A stretch of DNA of 64,000 nt from Lachnospiraceae bacterium (lineage in GTDB: Bacteria; Bacillota; Clostridia; Lachnospirales; Lachnospiraceae): positions 1 to 64,000 of the forward strand of contig JAGACK010000044.1 of NCBI GenBank assembly GCA_017614155.1, written 5' to 3'. The position numbers and the translations under genes are program-made. A model generated the notes under the pieces. It was not told the origin of the DNA and searched no databases. It saw nothing but the letters and a program-made list of their open reading frames with translations. This document shows, one piece after another, positions 26,320-35,204 of the stretch. Numbering within the stretch: position 1 is the stretch's first letter; each line of letters starts with the position of its first letter.

Positions 26320-27509
26320 TGTCAACCCACGACAAAAGGAAACTCGATACCGTACCTATCGGATCCCTGGGCATCATACCGCTTAAAGGGACCCTTCCGC
26401 TTTGTGAAAAGATTGACTCTTTCCTCATCAAATGGCGCAGGGAGCGGGAGGACGAACAAAAGGACTCCCTTGTCTATTCCGGCTATCACAGGGATACATA
26501 CCTTGTCGAAGCCCAGCTTCCCCGTTTTGGAACAGGTGAAGCCAAGGGCATGATCATGGAATCTGTCAGAGGCATGGACCTCTATCTCATAGTTGATGTA
26601 TGTAATTACAGCGTAACCTATTCCATCTCCGGGGAGGAAAATCATATGTCCCCGGATGACCATTACCAGAACCTCAAGAGGATAATAGCTGCCGTAGGAG
26701 GCAAGGCAAGACGCATTACCGTCATCATGCCCTTCCTGTATGAAAGCCGGCAGCATACCAGGGCTGCAAGGGAATCCCTTGACTGTGCTTTGGCGCTCCA
26801 GGAGCTTGTCCGGATGGGCGTCGACAATATCATAACCTTTGACGCACATGACGCCAGGGTCCAGAATTCCATACCCTTAAGCGGTTTTGAGACCATCCAG
26901 CCTTCCTATCAGTTCATAAAGGGGCTTTTGTCCAATGTAAAAGACCTGACTGTAGATTCGGAACACATGCTCATAGTCAGTCCCGACGAGGGCGGCATGA
27001 GCCGTGCTATATATTTTGCAAATGTCCTCGGGCTTGATATGGGAATGTTCTACAAAAGACGTGATTATACGAGAGTTGTCGACGGCAGAAATCCTGTAGT
27101 GTCCCATGAATTTCTGGGTACAGATGTGGAGGGAAAGGATATCATCGTGATTGATGATATAATCTCCTCCGGTAATACTTCCCTTGAGGTTGCTGCTTCG
27201 CTGAAACAGCGCAAGGCCCGCAGGATCTATCTGGCTGCATCTTTCGGTCTTTTCACCAAGGGCATAGAGAGATTTGACAAAGCCTACAAAGACGGCATCA
27301 TCAGCGGGGTCCTCACTACGAACCTCATCTACCAGATGCCCGAGCTTCTGGAAAGAGAATGGTACATCTCCTGTGACATGAGCAAATATATAGCCTATAT
27401 AATAGACACATTAAATCATGACTCATCCATCAGCGATCTTTTAAATCCTATAGGAAGGATCCAGTCCTTCGTAGATCGCTACAACAACGGAGAGATCTTT
27501 GATGAATAA
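26319..27509 (+). CDS. prs: ribose-phosphate pyrophosphokinase (PRPP synthetase)
   Basis: A 396-residue enzyme that makes PRPP for nucleotide and amino-acid synthesis. Recognisable parts are ITVIMPFLYESRQHTRAARESLDCALALQELVRMGVDNIITFDAHD and the PRPP loop DIIVIDDIISSGNTSLE (about 276-290). It is longer than the common 310-320 residue form because of an N-terminal extension and an internal insertion. That longer type is known in Clostridia. It shares one base with the loader gene and is the last gene of its operon, ending at a large REP palindrome. Confidence 0.9.
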   Translation: MSTHDKRKLDTVPIGSLGIIPLKGTLPLCEKIDSFLIKWRREREDEQKDSLVYSGYHRDTYLVEAQLPRFGTGEAKGMIMESVRGMDLYLIVDVCNYSVTYSISGEENHMSPDDHYQNLKRIIAAVGGKARRITVIMPFLYESRQHTRAARESLDCALALQELVRMGVDNIITFDAHDARVQNSIPLSGFETIQPSYQFIKGLLSNVKDLTVDSEHMLIVSPDEGGMSRAIYFANVLGLDMGMFYKRRDYTRVVDGRNPVVSHEFLGTDVEGKDIIVIDDIISSGNTSLEVAASLKQRKARRIYLAASFGLFTKGIERFDKAYKDGIISGVLTTNLIYQMPELLEREWYISCDMSKYIAYIIDTLNHDSSISDLLNPIGRIQSFVDRYNNGEIFDE

Positions 27510-27515
27510 AACAGA

Positions 27516-27622
27516 CAGGGAGACAGGGGGACGGTCCTGTTGTCTCCTTCCGCTGATCACCGGAACTAACTGATCATTTCCGGATCGGAAGGAGACAACA
27601 GGACCGTCCCCCTGTCTCCCTG
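27516..27622. repeat. paired REP-like inverted repeat (37-bp perfect arms)
   Basis: Arms 27516-27552 and 27586-27622 are perfect reverse complements over 37 bases. The arm carries the core GGAGACAGGGGGACGGTCC. The 33-base centre has its own CCGGAA/TTCCGG stem. It lies between the convergent prs and the 848-aa gene, seven bases after the prs stop. The same core recurs at 31264 and, decayed, at 49490. The pairing resembles the double-REP (BIME) arrangement known from REP-associated transposase systems. Confidence 0.85.
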
Positions 27623-30169
27623 CTATCGTACATAGCTGATAAATTCATTACCCCTGCTCTCAAAAAGCTCCCTGGCATCATTCAGTCCGATCTTGTGGAT
27701 GCTTTCTTCGGCAGGATTCAGCACCTCTATATTCTTTGTATCATATCCGGTTATGAGAAGGGTCTGGACCTTTGACGGAGCCAGGACCAGACGGTCAGAG
27801 GATATATAATACAGGACTTCATCCAGTGTACATCCTTCCAGATTCAGAATCTCCCCGTCCATATTATCTTCCAGTATCTTTATGGGTGATTCGCCGCTTT
27901 CCACCTCATTTTTTATATCAGCCTTTTTACCCGTATATTCCAGCATGGCCGACATGCAGTCACAAAGTGAATTACCCGTAAATTCAGTAACCTCTTCGAC
28001 AGGAAGGCTCTTTTCATTTTCCTTGCCGGTCTTTGCCCATGCGTATTTATTAACTTCAAACACTACTACCCCGGTATCACTGTCCGCTTTTTCTATAGCT
28101 TCGGAAAGGCTGGTGTATACTCCCGAGATCAGGCCTCTTGAATACACAAAATAAGTCTCATTGGTATCCTTTCCCGAGTCCTCTATCTTCACGCTCCGCC
28201 CGCCCTCATATACGACTTCCTTTGGCGTAAGCAGCTGCATGGAATCTGTGCGGATCTCCTGCCCGATCTGCATCTCAACGATGGTCTCCGTTTCTTCCGT
28301 CAGAACGGACAGTATGACCGTATGTGTATCCTTTGTCCTCCCACTTCCCACGATCTGATCGTTTTCGACATCCATGATCGTTCCCTGGCTGTCCAGCATT
28401 ATCTTTTCTATGTCTATCGTATTATCCTTTATCTCAACCTTTGATATATATCTGTCCTTTGCATCATATTCCTTGAGCATCTCTCCGGCCGGACTTTCTA
28501 TATAAAGGTATTTCATGACAAGCCTGACCGTGCCTGCCGCAGTCCTTACGACTCCTCCGGTATCGACTGCTCCATATACCAGATCCTCGCCTATGAAGCC
28601 GACCGGTATGCTTATCATGCCGGAACCGGCCCTGACGAGCCGCCTTTCGCCCGTAGACAGATCTAACAGCGTGATATCGCTGTTTTCGGCATTCACGCCC
28701 ATGGTATCTGCCGAGCCGACTTTTGCAAGTTCATCTGTCCAGGCTACCATCCTCATGCTTTCCGATACCACAAAATCATCCACTCCTATGCCTGAGGCCA
28801 GTATTTCCGTCCTTGCCGACCCCATCCTTATCCTGTATATGGTCCCCGACAGATAGAAGTAAAAATTGTTTGCCCTGTCCTCAAATGCGAGAAGATCCAG
28901 ATTGCTCCTGATCCTGTCATATGATCCGTTATAGGGTATGATCACCTCTTCCTCTATGGTATTGAGCGAACTGTCATAGTAATAAAGTCCGGCAAGCACC
29001 TCTCCTTCATGCTTTCCCCTGTTCATATAGCCATACAGCAGAAATCGGATATTTCCGCCCTCATCAACTGACAGGATCTTTATCTCATGATCCGAAAGCC
29101 TTGTTCGCTCGTCATTATTATCTTCATCAAAGAATGAAAAAATCCTGACAGCCCTGTTATTGACACCCCTGTAACAGTACAGTGCTCCATTCTGGACGAA
29201 AGCCACGATATCGCCGTCATTATTTTCCATAAAGTTCACATTATCATCTGTGATGCCGAACATTATCTTGTCATTTACAAAATGCTCCTTGTCCGGTATG
29301 AAGACCTCCTTCATCGTCCGTTCAAAATCTATCAGATATATCCTCTTTGGCGTGATCCTGAGCCTGAAGAATTCGTCTACTTCATACTCGCGCCGAAGTC
29401 CCTCCGGTCCGGCCTCGATACGATAGGAATTGCCGAAAAACCCACCGTTGGTCCCCATGTCATATATCTTCACATTCATGTCGCTTATTATCTCGGGACG
29501 CAGATTTCCAAAAGTAATCTGATCAAAGCTCGAGTGTATGTTCACATGGGCAAAGTCCGTATTGTCTCCCATCTCATTGCTTTCGAGATACATGGCGACC
29601 GACCTTGCTTCCTCCTTGTTCAGCGTCGCCTTTGAAAAACTTCTGACAAAATCCGAAAGTTCTTCTCCCCTCAGCTCATTGTTGTATATTATCCTCGTAT
29701 AATACCGGACATCCCTTCCCTTTCTGTCCGTGAAGCCAATGCAGAGGCTGTATTCGGTATTTTCATCTATCAGGTCCTTGATACGGATACTGCCCTCGAT
29801 CTCATCGGGATGATCCTTCATATCCGTGATCCGCGTCTTTTCGATAAGCCTTTCCCCGTCCATGCTCCTGACCTCAAAATAAGGGCCTTCTATATCGGCT
29901 CCGTATTTGCGTATGACAAAAGAAAGACCTCTTTTTTCATCAAGCTGGGTGATATATCCCCTGACTTTTGATACATCCACCTCCTGAGTGTAGCCATACA
30001 GCCTGTTTACCGTACCCTGAGGCATCCTGATGGCGATGACAGGCAGGGTGGCCTGCTCCATATCCACGGTCATATCCGTGCTCCCTCGGTTCATGAAGGA
30101 GCTGATGACCATGACAGCCACAACAAATATGACGGCAAAACCAAGTATTTTTGTGAGGATATCCTTCAT
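27623..30169 (-). CDS. large membrane-anchored protein, function unknown
   Basis: An 848-residue protein with no family I recognise. A short N-terminal cytoplasmic stretch and one membrane helix (ILGFAVIFVVAVMVISSFM, about residues 8-26) anchor a long extracytoplasmic part. That part is rich in beta-strand-like sequence with repeated Tyr/Gly/Asp pieces (LYCYRGVN, FLLYGYMNRG, FYFYLSGTIYRIRMG, EDLVYGAVDTGG). These could be blades of a beta-propeller. ATG 30169 overlaps the methyltransferase stop (ATGA) and is preferred over a frame start at 30214. It may sense or bind something at the envelope. Confidence 0.7.
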   Translation of the reverse strand: MKDILTKILGFAVIFVVAVMVISSFMNRGSTDMTVDMEQATLPVIAIRMPQGTVNRLYGYTQEVDVSKVRGYITQLDEKRGLSFVIRKYGADIEGPYFEVRSMDGERLIEKTRITDMKDHPDEIEGSIRIKDLIDENTEYSLCIGFTDRKGRDVRYYTRIIYNNELRGEELSDFVRSFSKATLNKEEARSVAMYLESNEMGDNTDFAHVNIHSSFDQITFGNLRPEIISDMNVKIYDMGTNGGFFGNSYRIEAGPEGLRREYEVDEFFRLRITPKRIYLIDFERTMKEVFIPDKEHFVNDKIMFGITDDNVNFMENNDGDIVAFVQNGALYCYRGVNNRAVRIFSFFDEDNNDERTRLSDHEIKILSVDEGGNIRFLLYGYMNRGKHEGEVLAGLYYYDSSLNTIEEEVIIPYNGSYDRIRSNLDLLAFEDRANNFYFYLSGTIYRIRMGSARTEILASGIGVDDFVVSESMRMVAWTDELAKVGSADTMGVNAENSDITLLDLSTGERRLVRAGSGMISIPVGFIGEDLVYGAVDTGGVVRTAAGTVRLVMKYLYIESPAGEMLKEYDAKDRYISKVEIKDNTIDIEKIMLDSQGTIMDVENDQIVGSGRTKDTHTVILSVLTEETETIVEMQIGQEIRTDSMQLLTPKEVVYEGGRSVKIEDSGKDTNETYFVYSRGLISGVYTSLSEAIEKADSDTGVVVFEVNKYAWAKTGKENEKSLPVEEVTEFTGNSLCDCMSAMLEYTGKKADIKNEVESGESPIKILEDNMDGEILNLEGCTLDEVLYYISSDRLVLAPSKVQTLLITGYDTKNIEVLNPAEESIHKIGLNDARELFESRGNEFISYVR

Positions 30170-31032
30170 CTGCCAAATACCGTCCTTCCGGAGCAGCCGC
30201 AGGGAAGACAGCACTTTGTATCCCTTACGGGGAGTCCTACCTCATCTGCTTCGATGAGCTTTGTCTTTCTGTTTTTAAAAGCCATCTCCATCATATATGT
30301 GAGTACAGCGCTCTGCAGTCCCGTCGTATATGAATTGATCAGAAAGAAAAGAGGATCGTCTGAAAGAAGTTTTTCTGTTTTCAATATCAGGGGAAATACC
30401 GACTCTTCGATCTTCCAGATCTCACCCTTGGGTCCTCTTCCATATGAAGGCGGATCCATGATGACAGCATCATATCTGCTCCCTCTCCTGATCTCACGCT
30501 CAACAAACCGGGAACAGTCCTCCACTATATAACGGAATGATGTATGGGGCAGATCTGATGACATCTCATTTTCTTTTGCCCATCCGGTCATCCCCTTTGA
30601 AGCATCCACATGTGTAACATGCCCTCCCGCAAGGACAGCTGACATTGTTGCCCCGCCGGTGTAAGCAAACAGGTTGAGAATGCGTATCTGTCTGCCGGCA
30701 TTTCTGATGAGGTCTGCTGCCCAGTCCCAGTTTGCAGCCTGCTCGGGAAACAGTCCGGTGTGCTTGAAGGCAAAGGGTTTGAGATTGAAGGTCAGCTTTC
30801 CGTAATGGATCTGCCATTCATCGGGCAGATCAAAAAACTCCCAGCTTCCTCCGCCTTTGCTGCTCCTGTGATAGATCCCGTTCGCTTTGTGCCACAGAGG
30901 ATCTTCTTTCGGCGTGTCCCAGATGACCTGAGGATCAGGGCGCACGAGGATATAGTCGCCCCAGCGTTCGAGCTTCTCTCCTGCGCTTGCATCTATCACT
31001 TCATATTCTTTCCATTTGTCTGATATATACAT
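30166..31032 (-). CDS. class I SAM-dependent methyltransferase (RlmI/RlmK-like)
   Basis: A 288-residue Rossmann-fold methyltransferase. ILNLFAYTGGATMSAVLAGGHVTHVDASKG (about 118-147) is the SAM site. MDPPSYGRGPKGEIW matches the DPPS catalytic motif of rRNA base methyltransferases of the COG1092 type. The N-terminal part (residues 1-100) fits the usual beta-rich lead-in, but no PUA domain is present. It probably methylates 23S rRNA. It overlaps the 848-aa gene by four bases. Confidence 0.8.
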   Translation of the reverse strand: MYISDKWKEYEVIDASAGEKLERWGDYILVRPDPQVIWDTPKEDPLWHKANGIYHRSSKGGGSWEFFDLPDEWQIHYGKLTFNLKPFAFKHTGLFPEQAANWDWAADLIRNAGRQIRILNLFAYTGGATMSAVLAGGHVTHVDASKGMTGWAKENEMSSDLPHTSFRYIVEDCSRFVEREIRRGSRYDAVIMDPPSYGRGPKGEIWKIEESVFPLILKTEKLLSDDPLFFLINSYTTGLQSAVLTYMMEMAFKNRKTKLIEADEVGLPVRDTKCCLPCGCSGRTVFGR

Positions 31033-31078
31033 GTGTTATTCCTTAATACTTTGTATACCTCGGTGAGTGCGCTGAATC

Positions 31079-32605
31079 TCACGCCTCACCTCGGATCCTG
31101 CATTTCGCTTTCCATACATCTGTGTCCGCCAGCATTAATATGTACCAGAAATATACTGTGAAGTATACCGGAAAATAGTATTTGAAATAGGACGCGGGGG
31201 CCAGGACAAATACTATGAACCAGTGCGCGAAAAGGCCGAAAGTCATAACCGCCGTAAATGCATGGAGACAGGGGGACGGTCCTGTTGTCTCCTTTTTCTT
31301 CCAATGCGCTGTTTTGACCAATGAATAAACAAACAGCAGGAGCAGGAGCAGCATCGGGATATAGAGGTTGTAAGCGATCGTTTTTATTATGCTGACGATA
31401 AAGAGGGCAAAACCCTTCAGACCTCCCTCTTCCCAGCGGATCTCGTATACTGTTGCCGCATAGTCAAAGGAGCCGATACGGGTTTTCAGCAGCACATCCG
31501 GATTGTTGATAAAGAGGCGTTTGCAGGCATCCACATATGCCCTGTAGTCTTCATCAGTGGCTTCTTCACGGATCCCGGTATAACCCGGATAATAAAGGAT
31601 CAGTGTATCCTCATAATTGATATCTCCGAGAACGTAGTTGATCTCCTTTACGGTCTCCATATTCAGATACCTGTCGATCTGAAGCAGATCTGCTGCGTTT
31701 TTTTCAGGATCCAGTCCGTTCCTGACCATATTGGTAACGGTATATGCATAAAATGGTCCCATCCGGTTTTCAGCCTTATCGTTCATCCGCGTGGGGATGA
31801 GCCCGTATTGCGGTACAGCAACGGCATACTGCACAAGCAGCGACAGGAGACAAACTCCCAGTACCGTCTTTTTATCCTTTCGAAGTGAAGGGTATGCGAT
31901 AAAGAGCAGCACAGGTCCGAAAAGGGCCAGATATATACCCTCCGTCCTCCACTGCGTAAGTATGGCTATGAGCATGCAATATATGATGAGATCCCGTTTT
32001 GCAGGACTTTTATTTTCGATCATATCCATATAGAGCCTGAACATCAGAAAGAGATACAGATAGATATAGACCGGTATCCTGTGGGCCGATGTCGTGTAGG
32101 CAAGTATCGGCGGGAGAAGAAATGCGGCATACATGACAGCGCCTCGCTTCCTGCTCCCTGTATGCTCTGCAACACGGTAAACGCAGTAACCGCACATGAG
32201 CACCTGGATCACGACCTTCACAATGATGGGACCCAGATATGAAGGGATCATCATCATGGTGATAATGTAGTACCATGTAGTCAGATAATAAAACCAAGTA
32301 TAGTCTGCAAGCAAAACGGCCTGCTCAAAGATCAGATGCTCATCGTTGCTGAGAAATCCCTGGGGAAGCTTGAAAACAAGCACAGCCGCTATCGGTATCA
32401 GATAGACCGCGCAGTACTTTAATATGTCCCTTTCGCAGGTAAACAGGAAGCGCCAGAACATATACAGTAGTATGAACATCAGTATCTTGCAGGGTATGTA
32501 ATTCTTCCAGGCAGACTCAGATGAAAAGGAAAATATCATCCTGTCCGTGAAAAAGGAGATACATACCTGCAGTACCGCCAGAATCAGCGGGGCATGCTTT
32601 TTCAT
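31079..32605 (-). CDS. polytopic membrane protein, function unknown (glycosyltransferase-C-like), with REP insertion
   Basis: A 508-residue protein with about 11-12 membrane helices and a large extracytoplasmic section (about 265-385). The layout resembles GT-C type or DUF6020-like proteins, but I see no firm motif. ATG 32605 follows GAGGTCAAG and is preferred over the in-frame start at 32650. Near residue 446 the peptide ETTGPSPCLH is encoded by a REP-like repeat inserted in frame between two helices. The gene lies head to head with nth. Confidence 0.7.
   Translation of the reverse strand: MKKHAPLILAVLQVCISFFTDRMIFSFSSESAWKNYIPCKILMFILLYMFWRFLFTCERDILKYCAVYLIPIAAVLVFKLPQGFLSNDEHLIFEQAVLLADYTWFYYLTTWYYIITMMMIPSYLGPIIVKVVIQVLMCGYCVYRVAEHTGSRKRGAVMYAAFLLPPILAYTTSAHRIPVYIYLYLFLMFRLYMDMIENKSPAKRDLIIYCMLIAILTQWRTEGIYLALFGPVLLFIAYPSLRKDKKTVLGVCLLSLLVQYAVAVPQYGLIPTRMNDKAENRMGPFYAYTVTNMVRNGLDPEKNAADLLQIDRYLNMETVKEINYVLGDINYEDTLILYYPGYTGIREEATDEDYRAYVDACKRLFINNPDVLLKTRIGSFDYAATVYEIRWEEGGLKGFALFIVSIIKTIAYNLYIPMLLLLLLFVYSLVKTAHWKKKETTGPSPCLHAFTAVMTFGLFAHWFIVFVLAPASYFKYYFPVYFTVYFWYILMLADTDVWKAKCRIRGEA
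31264..31294. repeat. single REP-like unit inside a coding region
   Basis: These 31 bases are identical to one arm of the palindrome at 27516-27622, including the core GGGGGACGGTCC. Each unit can fold by itself (GGAGACA with TGTCTCC). It lies within the membrane-protein gene and keeps its reading frame, adding about ten residues in a loop. Confidence 0.85.
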
Positions 32606-32606
32606 C

Positions 32607-32635
32607 TTGACCTCACAATAATGATTTTTTATATT
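32607..32635 (+). promoter_or_regulatory. promoter of nth (possibly leaderless transcript)
   Basis: TTGACC (32607-32612) and TATATT (32630-32635) are 17 bases apart. The nth ATG begins only seven bases after the -10 box. A transcript started at the normal distance would begin at or next to the ATG. No ribosome site precedes the ATG. The -35 box also overlaps the ribosome-site region of the divergent gene. Confidence 0.6.
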
Positions 32636-32642
32636 ATACTCT

Positions 32643-33278
32643 ATGAACAAGGATAAAGTAAAAAAAATCCTGAATCTGCTTGATGAAAACTACGGGACCG
32701 AAGACCGCTGTTTTCTCTCATATAACGAGCCCCACGAGCTCCTCATAGCCACTATCATGTCTGCCCAGTGCACGGACGAAAGGGTAAATGCCGTTTCAGG
32801 GGATCTTTTCTTAAAATACCGGTCTGTTTCAGACTTTGCAAATGCCGGACAAAAAGATCTGGAAAAGGACATACATTCCGTCGGCTTTTACCATATGAAG
32901 GCAAAACATATTATCGGCGCATGCAGAATGCTCCTTTCTGACTTTGACGGAAAAGTCCCGTCGGACATAGATGAACTGACATCCCTTCCCGGCGTGGGAC
33001 GCAAGACGGCAAATGTGGTCAGAGGCCACATCTTTAAGATCCCCTCTATAGTTGTTGACACACATGTCAAAAGGGTCGCAAAACGGCTCGGCCTGACCGA
33101 TGAGACCGACCCTGAAAAGGTCGAGCATGATCTTGAAAAAAAGATCCCAAAGGATCACTGGATCCTCATAAATCTGCAGCTCATTTCACACGGACGCCAG
33201 GTCTGTCAGGCAAAGCATCCGGAATGCGAAAAATGCTTTCTTGCAGGACTGTGCAAAAACAGATCCGTAACCGGGTAA
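32643..33278 (+). CDS. nth: endonuclease III (DNA glycosylase/AP lyase)
   Basis: A 211-residue base-excision repair enzyme that removes oxidised pyrimidines. The helix-hairpin-helix LPGVGRKTANVV (about 118-129) carries the catalytic Lys. The catalytic Asp is in VVDTHVKRVAKRLGL. The 4Fe-4S cluster cysteines occur as C-x6-C-x2-C-x5-C near the end. All residues needed for activity are present. The stop codon lies four bases before an IS element, so the gene survived the insertion intact. Translation may begin on a leaderless mRNA. Confidence 0.94.
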   Translation: MNKDKVKKILNLLDENYGTEDRCFLSYNEPHELLIATIMSAQCTDERVNAVSGDLFLKYRSVSDFANAGQKDLEKDIHSVGFYHMKAKHIIGACRMLLSDFDGKVPSDIDELTSLPGVGRKTANVVRGHIFKIPSIVVDTHVKRVAKRLGLTDETDPEKVEHDLEKKIPKDHWILINLQLISHGRQVCQAKHPECEKCFLAGLCKNRSVTG

Positions 33279-33282
33279 AAAA

Positions 33283-35176
33283 TGGGGCTGTCGCACTAAA
33301 ACGTGTGGCAGCCTCTTTTTATGCCCCAAACACAAAAACCGCACTTCGAAAAGCGTGGTTTTTGCTGTAAAATATATTTATGCTACTAAATAAAATTTTA
33401 CAGGGAGATTATACTCTTTCTACTCTGTATCATCAAATCAAACTTCCACTCGACATAGAGATTTCTATCCCATCAGACGATCCGGTACGCCTTTTAAGCG
33501 CATTCGTGGAGGGAATGGACCTTTCTGACCTTTATGCAACTTATGACAGGATCAGAAAAAATCAGGCTTCACCGCGTCAGATGCTAAAGATAATGATCTA
33601 TGCCTCTATGAACAGAATCTATTCAAGCCGTGATATCGAATCATCATGCAGAAGAGATATCAATTTCATGTATCTTCTCGACGGTGCCCCCGCACCGGAT
33701 CATTCCACTATAGCAAGATTCATATCGATGCATCTGTCACAATGTTCAAGACAGATAATGTCTGAAGTAAGCACTGCTCTTCTTGATCTTGGTGAGATAT
33801 CAGGAGAGAACATCTTCATTGATGGGACCAAGATCGAATCAGTTGCCAACAAATATACTTTTGTATGGAAGAACACGGTGTCCAAAAACATGGTCAAGCT
33901 CGGAGAAAAGATTTCCTCATTCTGCGCCGAATGTGAAGAACTCTACGGGATAAAGATCGTCTACGAAGATCAGATAACCCAGCAGACACTAAATAAACTC
34001 AGGAAGAAACTGTACAAGCTAAAGAAAGAAGAAGGAATAGAGTTCGTTCATGGCATTGGAAAAAGAAAGCATACCCTTCAACGGTCGATAGAAACCCTTG
34101 AGGAATATATCAGTAAACTCAAAGAGTATAAAGAAAAACTCAGGATATGTGGTAAAAGAAACAGTTATGCAAAAACAGATACGGATGCAACCTTCATGAG
34201 GATGAAAGAAGATGCCATGCTCAACGGGCAGCTCAAGCCGGCATATAACCTTCAGCATGGGGTTGATTCCGAGTATGTCACATGGCTTGGCATTTATCCT
34301 AATCCGAATGATACAATGACACTTATTCCTTTCCTCAAGGAAATGGAGCAATATATGTCATTCAAATATAGAAATATAGTTGCAGATGCCGGATATGAAA
34401 GCGAAGAGAATTATGTGTTCGTAGAACGCAACGGTCAGGTCGGATATATAAAGCCTCAGAACTATGAGCTGTCCAAGACAAGGAATTTCAAAAAGGACAT
34501 AAACCGGCGTGAAAACATGGACTACGATCCGGAATCAGATGTCTATATATGCAGGAATGGAAAGAAACTTTCAGCAGTGTCAACAAGAACTGTCAAATCA
34601 TCCACAGGGTATAAACGAAGTGTAACGATATATGAATGCAAAAGCTGTCGCAACTGTCCTTATAAAAAAGATTGTATAAAGGGGAACAATTGCAAGACTG
34701 CTTTTAGGGACAGAAACAAAACATTGACCGTATCAAGAAAGATGGAAGAAAAACGTGCAGAATGTCTTGAACGGATAACCGGAGACTTCGGAACACAGTT
34801 AAGGATGAACCGGAGCATACAGGCGGAAGGCTCTTTTGCAAATGTCAAAGAGGATATGAACTTCAGAAGATACATGTATCGCGGAAAAGAAAACGTCCTG
34901 GCCCAGAGCACTCTGCTGGCGATCGGGTTTAACATAAATAAACTCCATCATAAGATCATGTCAGGCCGGACCGGGACACACCTGTTTGAACTGAAGAAAG
35001 CATCATAAATTTTGAATTTTAAAATCCAGATGCAACAACAATGCCGATGATCTGATTGGCTTAGTTGAGTACTCTTCAATTTCAAAACAATGAACAAATC
35101 AGATAAAAAAACAGATTTTAAGGCATGAAAAAGGGGCTTCGCCCAGATGATTTTATCATCTAAAGCGACAGCCCCA
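33283..35176 (+). mobile_element. IS1182-family insertion sequence
   Basis: A 1.9-kb element bounded by 12-bp inverted repeats TGGGGCTGTCGC (33283-33294; complement at 35165-35176). It holds one intact transposase gene. Inside the left end, CACTT...GTG hairpin sequence flanked by AAAACC/GGTTTT (about 33335-33364) could block read-in transcription. The right end has AGATGAT/ATCATCT. No convincing target duplication is visible; short A-rich runs flank both sides. The intact frame suggests a recent insertion. Confidence 0.88.
33380..35008 (+). CDS. IS1182-family DDE transposase
   Basis: A 542-residue transposase. The N-terminal DUF772-type region contains SPRQMLKIMIYASMNRIYSSRDIE and DGAPAPDHSTIARF. 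Candidate catalytic acids lie in FIDGTKIES (about 150-158), VADAGYESEENY (about 334-345) and QAEGSFANVKED near residue 485. A zinc-like set CKSCRNCPYKKDCIKGNNC precedes the final Glu region. No frameshift or stop interrupts it. There is no ribosome site before ATG 33380, which fits low transposase expression. Confidence 0.92.
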   Translation: MLLNKILQGDYTLSTLYHQIKLPLDIEISIPSDDPVRLLSAFVEGMDLSDLYATYDRIRKNQASPRQMLKIMIYASMNRIYSSRDIESSCRRDINFMYLLDGAPAPDHSTIARFISMHLSQCSRQIMSEVSTALLDLGEISGENIFIDGTKIESVANKYTFVWKNTVSKNMVKLGEKISSFCAECEELYGIKIVYEDQITQQTLNKLRKKLYKLKKEEGIEFVHGIGKRKHTLQRSIETLEEYISKLKEYKEKLRICGKRNSYAKTDTDATFMRMKEDAMLNGQLKPAYNLQHGVDSEYVTWLGIYPNPNDTMTLIPFLKEMEQYMSFKYRNIVADAGYESEENYVFVERNGQVGYIKPQNYELSKTRNFKKDINRRENMDYDPESDVYICRNGKKLSAVSTRTVKSSTGYKRSVTIYECKSCRNCPYKKDCIKGNNCKTAFRDRNKTLTVSRKMEEKRAECLERITGDFGTQLRMNRSIQAEGSFANVKEDMNFRRYMYRGKENVLAQSTLLAIGFNINKLHHKIMSGRTGTHLFELKKAS

Positions 35177-35204
35177 CCTTAAAAGAAAAATACTCATTTT
35201 CGTT

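Noticed and set aside
27516..27622. Simple Rho-independent terminator for prs
   Set aside because: The stem is far longer than needed, has no T-run, and its arm recurs exactly inside a gene elsewhere, which points to a mobile repeat.
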